This document shows, one piece after another, positions 8,900-18,256 of a DNA stretch of 64,000 nt. The DNA is from Gemmobacter caeruleus (GTDB lineage: Bacteria > Pseudomonadota > Alphaproteobacteria > Rhodobacterales > Rhodobacteraceae). The first letter of the stretch is position 1, and each line of letters begins with the position of its first letter. Location: positions 1-64,000 of the forward strand of contig NZ_VKKX01000033.1 of the NCBI RefSeq assembly GCF_008271655.1, read 5' to 3'. Made by a program: the position numbers and the translations under genes. Below the pieces are notes generated by a model that had not been told where the DNA came from, did no database searches, and worked only from the letters and a program-made list of their open reading frames with translations.

Positions 8900-11800
8900 T
8901 CAGGTGCGGAACACCCGGTAGATGGCCGGAATCACCAGCACCGTCAGCAGGGTCGAGGTCAGCAACCCGAACAGCAGCGAAATGGCGAGGCCCTGAAAGA
9001 TCGGGTCAGCCAGGATCACCACGGCGCCGATCATCGCGGCGATTGCCGTCAGCAGGATCGGCTTGAACCGGATCACGCCGGCATGGATCAGCGTCTCCAC
9101 CGTCACGGCGCCTTCGTGGCGGATGAAATCCACCAGCAGGATCGAGTTGCGCACGATGATCCCGGCCAGCGCGATGAAGCCGATCATCGAGGTGGCGCTG
9201 AAGGGCGCGCCGAACAGCCAATGCCCGGTCATGATGCCCAGAAAGGTCAGCGGGATCGGCGTCAGGATCACCAGCGGCAGCTTGAACGACCCGAATTGCG
9301 CGACCACGAGGATATAGATCCCCAAAAGCGCCACGGCAAAGGCCGCGCCCATGTCGCGGAAGGTGACCCAGGTCACTTCCCATTCGCCATCCCACAGCAG
9401 CGTCACGCCGCTTTCATCCTCGGGCTGGCCATGCAACGCGATGGCGGGGGCGCCGGGCTGGCCCTCCAGCGCATCACCCACGGCCAGCATGCCGTAAAGC
9501 GGCGCCTCGAAATCACCGGCCAGATCGGCCGTCACCATTTCGGCATAGCGGCCATTATGGCGAAAGATCGGGAAGCTGGCCTTTTCCTCGGTCATGCGGA
9601 TCACATCGCCCAGTTCGACCACCCCGCGGGCGCCCGGCTGCACATTGGCCGGGATCGGCGTCGTCAGCGCACGTTCATCCAGCACGCGGTCCGATTTCGG
9701 CCGCTCCAGCGTGATCGGGATCGGATAGCGCCCGTCGCCGCGATGCGAATAGCCCACCACCTGCCCGGAATTGAGCAAGGCGACCGTATCGAACACGTCC
9801 TGTTCCTGTACCCCGAAGAAATCCAGATCGTCCGACGAAATCGTCGCGCGCAGCCGCCGGGCCTGCTGGCCAAAGCTGTTATCCACATCGACGATGAAGG
9901 GCACCTGCCGGAAGGCGGCCTCGACCTGCGCGGCGGCGGCGCGGCGGGTTTCGGCATCGGGGCCATAGATCTCGGCCAGCAGCGTGGCCATGACCGGCGG
10001 GCCGGGCGGCGGTTCCACCACCTTGAGGCTGGTGCCTTCGGGCAGGCTCAGCGCGGCCAGTTGCGCCCGCAGATCCAGCGCGATGTCATGGCTGGTGCGG
10101 TCGCGGTCGGCCTTGGGCGTCAGGTTGATCGCCACCTCGCCCAATTGCGGTTCCTGCCGCAGATAGTAATGCCGCACCAAGCCGTTGAAGTTGAAGGGCG
10201 CCGCGGTGCCGGCATGGGTCTGCACGCTGATCGCCTCGGGCAGGCCCATGACGATGCGGCCCACATCCTGCGCCACGCGGTCGGTCGCCTCGGTCGAAGA
10301 TCCTTCGGGCATGTCGATCATCACCGACAGTTCCGACTTGTTGTCGAAGGGCAGCAGCTTGACCGTCACGTCGCGGGTATAAAGCAGCGACAGCGACCCG
10401 AAAGACAGCACGATCGTGACCAGAAGGAAGGTCAGGCTGCGGCGCTTGCTGGCGAGGATCGGCGCGGCGATGCCGGCATAGGCGCGTTCCATCCAGCCGG
10501 GCCGGTGGCCCTCGGCATGGCTCTCGTGCAGCGGCGCCTTGCCGGCGATCTTGACCATGAGCCAGGGCGTCACGATCACCGCCACGAAGAACGAAAAGAT
10601 CATCGCGGCCGAGGCATTGGCCGGAATGGGCGACATATAGGGGCCCATCAGCCCGCTGACGAACAGCATGGGCAGCAATGCGGCCACCACGGTCAGCGTG
10701 GCGACGATGGTGGGGTTGCCGACCTCGGACACCGCGTCGATGGCGGCCTTCACCCGGTCGCGCCCGTCCTTCATGCCCCAGTGCCGCGCGATATTCTCGA
10801 TCACCACAATGGCGTCATCGACCAGAATGCCGATGGAAAAGATCAGCGCGAACAGGCTGACGCGGTTGAGCGTGTAGCCCATGATCCAGGCCGCAAACAG
10901 CGTCAGCAGGATCGTCACCGGAATGACGATGGCCACCACGATGCTTTCGCGCCAGCCGATCGCCACCAGCACCAGCGCGATGATCGACACCGTGGCCAGG
11001 CCCAGATGGAACAGCAGTTCATTGGCCTTTTCATTGGCCGTCTCGCCGTAGTCGCGGGTGATCGTCAGCGCCACCGTATCGGGGATCAGCCGGCCTTGCA
11101 GGCTTTCCACCCGGTGCAGCACCTGTTCGGCCACCACCACCGCATTGGCGCCCGCGCGCTTGGCAATGGCCAGCGTGACCGAGGGGGTGCGCGTGATCCC
11201 CGTCTCGCCCCGCGTCAGGGTGGAGACGATGTGATCCGAGGTGTCGGGCACAAAGCTGACCTCGGCCACGTCCGAGACATAGACCGGCCGCCCGTCGCGG
11301 GTGGTCAGCAGCAGGTTCGCCACCTCGGCGGGCGCGGTCAGGGTCTGACCCGCGACCAGATCGACCTCTTGCCCCGCGTCGCGCAGCTTGCCCGCGTTCA
11401 GCGTGCGATTGGCCTGTTGCACCTTGCCCGCCAGCGCCTGCAAGGTCACGCCATAGAGTGCCAGCCTGTCGGGGTCGGGCGCGATGCGGATCGCCTCGGT
11501 CGCCTCGCCGACGATATAGGTCAGGCCGACATTTTCGGTCTTGGTCACCTCGGCTTGCAGGCTGCGGGCGATGCGCGTCAGATCGGCGGGCAGGATATCG
11601 GCGCCCGGCTTGCCCGCAAGCGTCAGGTTCAGGATCGCCACATCGTCGATGCCGCGCCCCACGATCAGGGGTTCCGGCACGCCCACCGGGATCCGGTCCA
11701 TATTGGCGCGGATCTTGTCATGCACCCGCAGCACCGCATCCTCGGCCCGGGTGCCGACCTCGAACCGCGCCATGACCAGCGCGTAATCGTCGCGGGTCTG

Positions 11801-12079
11801 GGAATAGACATGTTCGACATCGTTGATGCCCTTGACCAGAACCTCCATCGGTTCGGTCACCAGCTTCACCGCGTCTTCGGCCTTCAGCCCCGGCGCCTGC
11901 ACATGGATATCCACCATGGGGACCGAGATCTGCGGCTCTTCCTCGCGCGGGAGCGAGACCAGCGCGACCAGCCCCGCCGCCAGCGCGGCCAGAATGAACA
12001 GCGGCGTCAGCGATGACCGGATGAAGGCCCGCGTCAGGCCGCCAGCGATGCCGAGCGGGTGTTTTTGCAGCTTACTCAT
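8900..12079 (-). CDS. RND efflux transporter permease (AcrB/HAE-like)
   Basis: A 1059-residue inner-membrane RND permease, the proton-driven engine of a tripartite efflux pump. It has the first membrane helix at about residues 23-43 (after R-A-F-I-R-S-S-L-T-P) and two large periplasmic loops. The proton-relay motif G-I-L-V-D-D-A-I-V-V-I-E-N-I lies in the central helices. The length matches the family (about 1030-1060). The start overlaps the adaptor stop by 8 bases. No outer-membrane channel gene is nearby. The substrate cannot be read from sequence; the sqr neighbour hints at a sulfur-stress role. Confidence 0.92.
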   Translation of the reverse strand: MSKLQKHPLGIAGGLTRAFIRSSLTPLFILAALAAGLVALVSLPREEEPQISVPMVDIHVQAPGLKAEDAVKLVTEPMEVLVKGINDVEHVYSQTRDDYALVMARFEVGTRAEDAVLRVHDKIRANMDRIPVGVPEPLIVGRGIDDVAILNLTLAGKPGADILPADLTRIARSLQAEVTKTENVGLTYIVGEATEAIRIAPDPDRLALYGVTLQALAGKVQQANRTLNAGKLRDAGQEVDLVAGQTLTAPAEVANLLLTTRDGRPVYVSDVAEVSFVPDTSDHIVSTLTRGETGITRTPSVTLAIAKRAGANAVVVAEQVLHRVESLQGRLIPDTVALTITRDYGETANEKANELLFHLGLATVSIIALVLVAIGWRESIVVAIVIPVTILLTLFAAWIMGYTLNRVSLFALIFSIGILVDDAIVVIENIARHWGMKDGRDRVKAAIDAVSEVGNPTIVATLTVVAALLPMLFVSGLMGPYMSPIPANASAAMIFSFFVAVIVTPWLMVKIAGKAPLHESHAEGHRPGWMERAYAGIAAPILASKRRSLTFLLVTIVLSFGSLSLLYTRDVTVKLLPFDNKSELSVMIDMPEGSSTEATDRVAQDVGRIVMGLPEAISVQTHAGTAAPFNFNGLVRHYYLRQEPQLGEVAINLTPKADRDRTSHDIALDLRAQLAALSLPEGTSLKVVEPPPGPPVMATLLAEIYGPDAETRRAAAAQVEAAFRQVPFIVDVDNSFGQQARRLRATISSDDLDFFGVQEQDVFDTVALLNSGQVVGYSHRGDGRYPIPITLERPKSDRVLDERALTTPIPANVQPGARGVVELGDVIRMTEEKASFPIFRHNGRYAEMVTADLAGDFEAPLYGMLAVGDALEGQPGAPAIALHGQPEDESGVTLLWDGEWEVTWVTFRDMGAAFAVALLGIYILVVAQFGSFKLPLVILTPIPLTFLGIMTGHWLFGAPFSATSMIGFIALAGIIVRNSILLVDFIRHEGAVTVETLIHAGVIRFKPILLTAIAAMIGAVVILADPIFQGLAISLLFGLLTSTLLTVLVIPAIYRVFRT

Positions 12080-13073
12080 GGGCGGCCCCAGCCTCGGGCG
12101 CCTGCACCAGCACCTTGTCGCCGGCTTGCAGGCCGGTCAGGATCTCCACCCCGTCGGGCATGTGCTGACCCGGCACCACGGCGCGCAGCATCACGCCCTG
12201 GGGCGTTTCGACGCCCACGAAATCCAGCCCGTTGCGGGTGACGATGGCAGAGGCCGGCACCACCAGCGCGTCATGCTGCCCCGAGGGCAGGCGCACCAGC
12301 ACGCGGGCATCCACGAAACGGTCCGACAGGCCCGGCACATCGACATCGGCGACCACGCGGCCCCCCTCGATCAGCGGATAGACCTTGACGATGCGCCCCT
12401 CTGCGCCGTCCTGCGCCGATCCGGCCAGCGCCCCGTCGATGAAGATCGGATCGCCCTCTTGCAGCCCCTGGGCGTGGCGCTCCGGCACGGCCAGACGCAG
12501 GAAAGTGCCCCCGCCGCCCAGTGTCGCCACGGCCTCGCCCGGCATGAGAACGGCGCCGCGCGCCACCGGCACATCCAGCACCCGGCCGCCCACCGGCGCC
12601 AGCACGCTGCCTTCGGCCTGCTGCTGCAAGACCACATCGGCCTGCGCCACCAGTGCCGCCAGTTGCCCGCGCAGCACATCGACCTGGGTGCGCAGCGCAT
12701 CCAGCCGCTGCTGGGTGGTCACACCCTGCTGGCGCAGATCCTCGCCGCGCTTGAGGTCGGTTTCGGCATTGGCCAGTTGCGCCTTCAGCGCCGCCTCTTG
12801 CGATTGCAGCGACGCGAGCTGGAAGTTCAGCTTTTCATCGACGATCCGCGCCAGCGGCTGCCCCGCCGCGACGGTATCGCCCTCTTGCACCGTCAGTTCG
12901 ACCAGCGTGCCGCCCAGACGCGCGCGGGCCGGAATGCGGTCACGCGCCTCGACCCGGCCATAGACGGCCTTCCAATCCGTCACCTTTTGCGGTGCCAGTT
13001 CCAGCGTTTCAGCGGAGGCCACACCCCAGAGACTCATCAGGACCAGGGCGGACAGGGAAAGGGCAATACGCAT
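12072..13073 (-). CDS. RND efflux periplasmic adaptor subunit (HlyD/MFP family)
   Basis: A 333-residue membrane-fusion protein. The start at 13073 is preferred over an upstream ATG because it opens directly on a signal peptide (M-R-I-A-L-S-L-S-A-L, cleavage after A-S-A near residue 21). Then come the lipoyl/barrel-sandwich half-motif (G-G-T-L-V-E-L-T-V-Q-E-G-D), a coiled-coil hairpin (about 85-145) and beta-barrel domains. It links the inner-membrane permease to an outer channel. First gene of the leftward operon. Confidence 0.88.
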   Translation of the reverse strand: MRIALSLSALVLMSLWGVASAETLELAPQKVTDWKAVYGRVEARDRIPARARLGGTLVELTVQEGDTVAAGQPLARIVDEKLNFQLASLQSQEAALKAQLANAETDLKRGEDLRQQGVTTQQRLDALRTQVDVLRGQLAALVAQADVVLQQQAEGSVLAPVGGRVLDVPVARGAVLMPGEAVATLGGGGTFLRLAVPERHAQGLQEGDPIFIDGALAGSAQDGAEGRIVKVYPLIEGGRVVADVDVPGLSDRFVDARVLVRLPSGQHDALVVPASAIVTRNGLDFVGVETPQGVMLRAVVPGQHMPDGVEILTGLQAGDKVLVQAPEAGAAHE

Positions 13074-13094
13074 GAGTCTCGTCCTCTGACTGTT

Positions 13095-13140
13095 CGGACC
13101 AGACATATATTAATTTTTGAATTTGTAAATATGATGGCAA
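13095..13140 (-). promoter_or_regulatory. AT-rich control region upstream of adaptor/RND/sqr operon
   Basis: A short, very AT-rich island in a GC-rich genome (ATATTAATTTTTGAATTTG around 13107-13126), with an imperfect inverted repeat at its ends (ATATT...AAATAT). It is the only intergenic space upstream of the adaptor gene and probably holds promoter and operator. Similar AT-rich operators are used by sulfide-sensing ArsR-type repressors (BigR/SqrR), but no such regulator gene is visible here and I cannot match a consensus exactly. Confidence 0.4.
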
Positions 13141-13142
13141 AG

Positions 13143-13176
13143 AAAAAGGGCCAGGCTTTCGCCCGGCCCCCCTTTT
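13143..13176. terminator. Rho-independent terminator after DUF475 gene
   Basis: GGGCCAGGC (13148-13156), TTTC loop, GCCCGGCCC (13161-13169): a GC stem with one G:T-type mismatch and a GAAA loop on the minus strand. An A-run at 13143-13147 gives U5 on the leftward transcript. A T-run at 13173-13177 would also serve rightward transcription. Confidence 0.75.
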
Positions 13177-14241
13177 TCACTCCGCCGGATGCGGATGTGC
13201 CCTGTTCCACCGGATCGAGGACCAGAGCGCGATGCCGATCAGCCCCGCGCCGCCCAGGCCCGTGATGACCTCGGGAATATGGACCAGCGTCTGCACATAC
13301 ATGATCACCGACAGGATCAGGATCGCGTAAAACGCCCCATGTTCCAGATAGCGGTATTCGGCCAGCGTGCCGCGTTCGACCAGCATGATGGTCATCGACC
13401 GCACATACATCGCCCCGATCCCCAGACCGATCGCGATGACAAACAGGTTCTGGCTCAGCGCAAAGGCACCGATCACCCCGTCAAAGGAAAAGCTGGCATC
13501 CAGAACTTCCAGATACAGAAACGCGCCCAGACCGCCCTTGGCCGCCGTCACCGTGGCCTCTTGCGAGCGGTCGAGAAAGCCGCCCAGCACCTCTACCAGC
13601 AGGAAGGTCAGCAGGCCGTAGATCGCCGAATAGACAAACACGTCGCGTTCCTCGCCATGCAGCAGGCGCGAGAACAGCAGCGCCACGATCAGCACGAAGG
13701 CGATCTCCACCCCCTTGACGCTGGCATATTCCGACATGCGGCGTTCCAGCCAGCCGACCCAGTGGATTTCCTTTTCGTTGTCAAAGAAATAGCTCAGCGC
13801 CACCATCATCAGGAAGGTGCCGCCAAAGGCCGCGATCGGCAGATGTGCCTCCTGCATGATGCGGGCATATTCCGCCGGCCGTGCCGCCGCCATGATCAGC
13901 GCGTCGATCGGGCCGACATGGGCGGCGATCACCACGATCAGCAGCGGAAACACGATGCGCATGCCAAAGACGGCGATGATGATGCCCCAGGTCAGAAAAC
14001 GGTGCTGCCAGGCCGGCGTCATATCCTTGAGCTTGTTGGCATTGACGATGGCATTGTCGAAGGAAAGCGAGATCTCCAGCACCGCCAGCACGGCGCAGAT
14101 GAAGAACACCGTGAACATGCCCGACAGCGTGCCGGTGGCTTCCCAGCCCAGCCAGGCGCCCAGCAGCAGGCCGATCACGGTCGAGATGATCGCCCATTTC
14201 AGATAGGCGAACAGGGGTTTACGGGTGATTGCGGTTGTCAT
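13177..14241 (-). CDS. DUF475 family (TerC-like) polytopic membrane protein
   Basis: A 354-residue integral membrane protein of the DUF475 family, distant relatives of TerC/YkoY-type proteins linked to metal homeostasis. The motifs S-L-S-F-D-N-A-I-V-N-A near residue 58 and a mirror-image A-S-F-S-F-D-G-V-I-G-A-F near 255 carry the acidic residues typical of the two-repeat TerC fold. The start at 14241 is preferred over an in-frame ATG at 14346 because family members begin here (about 350 residues) and it follows a purine-rich GGGGGCAAG. Single-gene unit with its own terminator. Confidence 0.85.
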   Translation of the reverse strand: MTTAITRKPLFAYLKWAIISTVIGLLLGAWLGWEATGTLSGMFTVFFICAVLAVLEISLSFDNAIVNANKLKDMTPAWQHRFLTWGIIIAVFGMRIVFPLLIVVIAAHVGPIDALIMAAARPAEYARIMQEAHLPIAAFGGTFLMMVALSYFFDNEKEIHWVGWLERRMSEYASVKGVEIAFVLIVALLFSRLLHGEERDVFVYSAIYGLLTFLLVEVLGGFLDRSQEATVTAAKGGLGAFLYLEVLDASFSFDGVIGAFALSQNLFVIAIGLGIGAMYVRSMTIMLVERGTLAEYRYLEHGAFYAILILSVIMYVQTLVHIPEVITGLGGAGLIGIALWSSIRWNRAHPHPAE

Positions 14242-14462
14242 GGTCTTGCCCCCGTCAAGGGGCGGGTCGCACCAGTGGCGCAACAGGTGATCGCGGCGGA
14301 CATGAAAGTCGATCCATCGGCGCGTTTTCCCTCGCAGTGCCGACATCGCAGGAACGCCGATTTTCCTGCCAGAGGGGCCCGGTCACCGAGTGAGCGCGCG
14401 GGTCACGTCCCGCGCCGCGCCGCATCTAGCGCGCGTCCGTGCCCGAGTCAATCTGCCCGCGA
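14242..14462. other. Leader/intergenic region upstream of DUF475 gene
   Basis: A 221-base non-coding stretch between the LuxR-type regulator and DUF475 genes, both leftward. It is long enough to hold a promoter and a structured leader. GGGGGCAAGACC directly before the DUF475 start resembles the 3' part of manganese yybP-ykoY riboswitches, but the other conserved loop is not found, so no riboswitch is called. Confidence 0.35.
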
Positions 14463-15098
14463 TCAGCTGGGCAGAAGCTCGGCCGCGATGATGGCGGCAT
14501 GGGTGCGGTTGCGGGCGCGCAGCTTGGTGCAGATCGACCGGACATGCATCTTGACCGTCACCTCGCTGATCGCCATGCGGCCGGCGATTTCCTTGTTCAT
14601 CGCCCCGGCGCGGATGCAGCCCAGCACCTGCAATTCGCGCGGGGTCAGGCTGTCCAGCGGCGGCGGCAGCCGCGTAGGCCGGTCAAAGCCGGGCGGCAGC
14701 CAGACCTTGCCATCGAGGATCTGCCGCAGCGCCGCCGCCAGTTCGCGCGCGGCCGTGCTTTTGGGAATATAGCCGGCAAAGCCCTTGGCCAGCGCGTCAT
14801 TCACCGTCTCGCGCCGGACCATGCCGGAAAACAGCACCACCGGCCGCCCCCCATGCGCGCGCACCAGATCGGCCGATTCCGCCAGGCTGCGCGAATCTGG
14901 CAGCGCGAAATCCAGCAGGATCAGGTCGAAAGGCCCGTTTTCCGCCAGCGCGCTGCGGGCGGCGGCCAGGGTCGGCACCGTCTCCACGCTGAAGCCGCCC
15001 TGCGCCGTCAGATGCGCGGCGACAAGGTCGCGCACAAGATCGTGGTCATCCACGATCAACAGGCGCACCGGGGCGGCCAGGGCTTCGGGTTCGGTCAT
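14463..15098 (-). CDS. LuxR/NarL-type response regulator
   Basis: A 211-residue two-component response regulator. The receiver domain spans about residues 10-125 (L-L-I-V-D-D-H-D; phospho-acceptor Asp in L-I-L-L-D-F; Lys in Y-I-P-K-S). A GerE/LuxR DNA-binding domain lies at about 145-205 (L-T-P-R-E-L-Q-V-L; E-V-T-V-K-M-H-V). The start is taken at the second Met of M-D-R-M-T-E-P-E; the upstream one (15107) is possible. It directly follows the hybrid kinase gene and is the likely output of the system. Confidence 0.85.
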   Translation of the reverse strand: MTEPEALAAPVRLLIVDDHDLVRDLVAAHLTAQGGFSVETVPTLAAARSALAENGPFDLILLDFALPDSRSLAESADLVRAHGGRPVVLFSGMVRRETVNDALAKGFAGYIPKSTAARELAAALRQILDGKVWLPPGFDRPTRLPPPLDSLTPRELQVLGCIRAGAMNKEIAGRMAISEVTVKMHVRSICTKLRARNRTHAAIIAAELLPS

Positions 15099-15128
15099 GC
15101 GGTCCACTTCCTCCTGCGTGGCGGCAGA

Positions 15129-17692
15129 CTAGCACCAATCGCCCGCAGGAACAGCGCTTTCCGGCAGCAGATGGGCCGGTAGTTCCGCCAGCGCGCGCGC
15201 CCAGATCCCGCGCATCTCGGCCAGTGCGGCATCGGGGCGGGTGCCGGCGCGCAACGCGGCCTCCAGCCGCTCCAGCCCCGCCAGGGGGGCGACAAGGCCC
15301 GCCATGGCGGCCGAGCCACGCAGGCGGTGAATCTGTTCGGCCTGCGCCTCGGGTGACTGCCCGCCGTCATGCAGCGCGGCGGCCCCCTCTTGGTGCAGGC
15401 GGTCGATCAGCGCCCGCCGCTGCGCCAGCGGCAACAGCGCCCGCAGATCGGCGATCACGCGCGCGTCCATGTCTTGCCCGGCGGCCGCGGTCCCGTTCTG
15501 CACCGCCTGCCCCGCGATCACCGGCCGCAACCCGGCAAGGGTCAGCGGCTTGGCCAGAATTTCGGTCAGCCCCTCGGCGCGGAAACGTTCCAGCTCTTCC
15601 GGCAGGCCATGCGCGGTCAGGGCGACGATGCGCGCCTGACCCGAGGCCCCCCGGCCCGGATGGCACGGGTCGCGGTCAGCCCGTCCATCCCGGGCATGGA
15701 AATATCCATCAGGATCAGGTCAAAGGGATAAAGCCGGGCCAGCGCGACCGCCTCGGCGCCGTCGGCGGCTTCGGTCACGTTCTGGCCCAGATGGCGCAGC
15801 ATCTCGCGCAGGACCAGCCGGTTGGTCGGGTTGTCCTCGACGATCAGGATTTCCTGCGCGGGCAGCACCCCCTCATCGGGCAGCGGCGCGCGGTCACCCG
15901 GGGCGACGGGGGTGCCGGGCGGCAGCGGCACAGCAAAGCGAAACACGCTGCCCTGCCCCGGCGCGCTGGAAACGCCCAGCGTGCCCCCCATCCGTTCGAC
16001 CATGCGGCGCGCGATGCCAAGGCCCAGGCCGGTGCCCTCGGTCGCGCGGTCATAGCCGGTTTCCAGCCGCTCGAACGGATCAAAGATCGTCTCCAGCCGA
16101 TCGGCGGCGATGCCGGCGCCGGTATCAACGACCTCGACCGTCAGCATCTGGTCGCGCGCCCCGCCGGCAAGTCCCGCACGCAGGGTAATGGCGCCGTTCT
16201 GGGTGAATTTGGCGGCATTGCCCACCAGATTGGTCAACACCCGTTTCAGGCTGCGGCGCGGCCCGTGCAGCCAGACCCCCGCCAGATCGGGCGCCTCGAC
16301 CGTGATGCTGTTGCCATGGCGGGCGGCCAGCGGCGCCATCTCCTCCGCCAGATCGCGCAGCAGCGCGGCCATGTCGAAATCGGTCGCGGCTTCCAGCACC
16401 GAATCGTCGCCCAGCCGGGCGAGTTCCAGCACGTCATTCACCTGATCCAGCGCCGATGCCGCCGCGCGTTCGGCGATTTCCAGAAAGCGTTGCTGCTTGC
16501 GGTTGGGCCTTGCGGTGCGCATCAGGATATCCAGCGCGGCGATCACCCCGTTCAGGGGCGTGCGCATTTCGTGGCTCATCATGGCAAGGAAGCGGGTCTT
16601 GGCCTCTGCCGCCTGCACGGCGGCATCGCGCGCGGCACGCAACGAGGTTTCGTGCCGGCGCTGCTCTGACACGTCTTGCAGGAACAGAAAGCGCAGCGGC
16701 GCGCCGTCGGTATCCTGACCGGCGGCGATGACCAGTTCGGTCGGGCGTTCGGTGCCGTCGGGCAGCAGCACGCCCACCTCCACCCGCCGTTCGTCGGGGG
16801 CGTCGATGCCCATCCCGGCAGGATCGAGCGCGCCTTCCCGCAGCCCCCCCGCCGGCAGGGCCAGCAGCCGCGCGACGGGTTGGCCGATCACCGCGCTGTC
16901 GGGCCGCCCCAACAGCCGGGTCGCCGCCGCGTTGACGCCGCGCACATGGCCACCCGGGCCGATCACGATCACCCCGTCGCCCGTCGCGGCCAGCAGGCTT
17001 TCCAGATTGCTGCGGGCGCGGGCGGCCTCGGCATGGCGCAGGCGCAGCCGGTCGCCCAGCGACCGCAGCATCCAGGCGGTGCTCAGCAACAGCAGGATCA
17101 GCGTGATGCCCACCAGCGCGCTGCCGGTAAGCAAATCCGCCAGGCTTTCGCGCGACCGGGTCGCCGCCTCGATCTGAAGCGCCAGCGCCTGCAACGCGAA
17201 TTGCCGCATGGGGCGGCGCAGCGCCGCGGTTTCATGGCGGGCGGCGGGCAGGTTCATCGCCAGCAACGCATCGGGCACGTCGATCAGCCGACGCAGCCGC
17301 TCGCTCCCCTCCAGCACGCGCTGCCAGTCATCGCCGCCCTGCAACACGCCCAGGACCGGCGCGCGGGCCATATAGCGGTCCACGGTCGCGATCCGGCTCA
17401 GATAGATGTCGACCGCTTCGCGCAGCGGGGTCAGAGCGGCCTGCGGACGGGTCGTGCCCAGCACGATATCCAGCTTCAGCAGTTCCACCTCGGTCTGCGC
17501 GACAAGCCAGGTCGTGTTGTCGGTCTGGGCGCTGCGGGCATCGTCCAACCGCAGGCTGATCGTATAGCCGATGGCGATCAGCACGCCGATCCCCACCAGC
17601 ACGACGATGGTGATCGACCAGAGCCGATCCTGCAACCAGCGCAGCCGCCGCGCCAGGGGCGAGGCGGCCCCGCTGCCGGCCTCATCGGCCAT
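15129..17692 (-). pseudogene. Hybrid sensor histidine kinase (REC-Hpt) with a frameshift
   Basis: Membrane-bound hybrid kinase. In order: TM1 (about 27-47), a periplasmic helical sensor (50-185), TM2 (187-209), a PAS-like domain (about 228-340), HisKA with phospho-His374 in S-H-E-M-R-T-P, a HATPase (N-x-x-x-N-A-A-K-F; D-T-G-A-G-I; G-T-G-L-G-L-G), a receiver starting at I-L-I-V-E-D-N (about 613), then a C-terminal Hpt (I-H-R-L-R-G-S-A-A). The frame breaks in the receiver at a C6 run (15647-15652). Upstream frame ends shortly after A-I-R-A-G-G; the next frame resumes A-S-G-Q-A-R-I-V-A-L-T-A-H-G and reads to 15129. Restoring one base gives an intact protein. So this is either a real frameshift or a sequencing error; all domains are otherwise well kept. 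Confidence 0.85.
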
Positions 17693-18165
17693 CAGGGCAG
17701 GCCCACGACGGCCACAAGCTGCCAGACACTTGCGGCATAGATGCCTTCGTCGGCAAATTCCGTCCCCCGGTCATAGGGGTAGACCAGCCAGAGCGGGCCG
17801 TTGTCGCGCACGCCAAAAGGGGCGCCGTCGCGGCGGGTGGCGATGATGGGCCAGCCCTCGGTCAGATCGGCCAGGTCCAGATCGGCGAAATAGTCGTTCA
17901 GCGCCCAAAGCTCGACCTTGCCGGCGGTGATACCGGCCTTGCGCAGCACCGTCAGCAGGGCGGGGCCGGCAAAGCGGACCTTGCCCTCGGTCCAGATGGT
18001 CGAGGTTTCAAAGCTGATCTGCGGCAGTGATTCCAGCGTGGCGCGGTCAAAGGCCACCTCCTGCCCATTGGGGGTGGTGACGCGCAACAGCACGTCCTGC
18101 GCCTGCGACATGGTGCCGGCAAGCAGCATCAGGATCACCGACATGAGCGCGGCAAGAACCCTCAC
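17692..18165 (-). CDS. Periplasmic molybdopterin-oxidoreductase-fold protein
   Basis: A 157-residue exported protein. A signal peptide spans residues 1-22 (ends A-G-T-M-S-Q-A-Q). The rest resembles a small oxidoreductase molybdopterin-binding domain (sulfite-oxidase-like fold). Visible motifs are F-A-G-P-A-L-L-T-V-L-R-K-A-G-I near 65, A-L-N-D-Y near 88, and G-P-L-W-L-V-Y-P-Y near 122. It is too small to be a full enzyme. The stop overlaps the kinase start by one base (TGATG), so it may be a periplasmic partner or ligand sensor for that kinase. Function is inferred from context. Confidence 0.65.
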   Translation of the reverse strand: MRVLAALMSVILMLLAGTMSQAQDVLLRVTTPNGQEVAFDRATLESLPQISFETSTIWTEGKVRFAGPALLTVLRKAGITAGKVELWALNDYFADLDLADLTEGWPIIATRRDGAPFGVRDNGPLWLVYPYDRGTEFADEGIYAASVWQLVAVVGLP

Positions 18166-18256
18166 CCCATTGCCCCCGGATTGGCCATACCCCTTGCGCC
18201 TAGCGCGACTCCCCGCGCGGGTAAAGCACTCTTATGGTCAGGTGGCGGGTGCGCGC

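Noticed and set aside
8864-12016. A 1050-codon plus-strand frame opposite the RND permease
   Set aside because: Antisense shadow of a protein with full RND motifs; no known domain in the plus frame.
14242-14300. Possible yybP-ykoY manganese riboswitch upstream of the DUF475 gene
   Set aside because: Only the GGCAAGACC-like end is present; the conserved CGUCAACA loop is not found, and the match abuts the start codon.
15367-15666. A 99-codon minus-strand frame overlapping the kinase break
   Set aside because: It is a third frame with no domain match; the receiver and Hpt continue in a different frame (to 15129).
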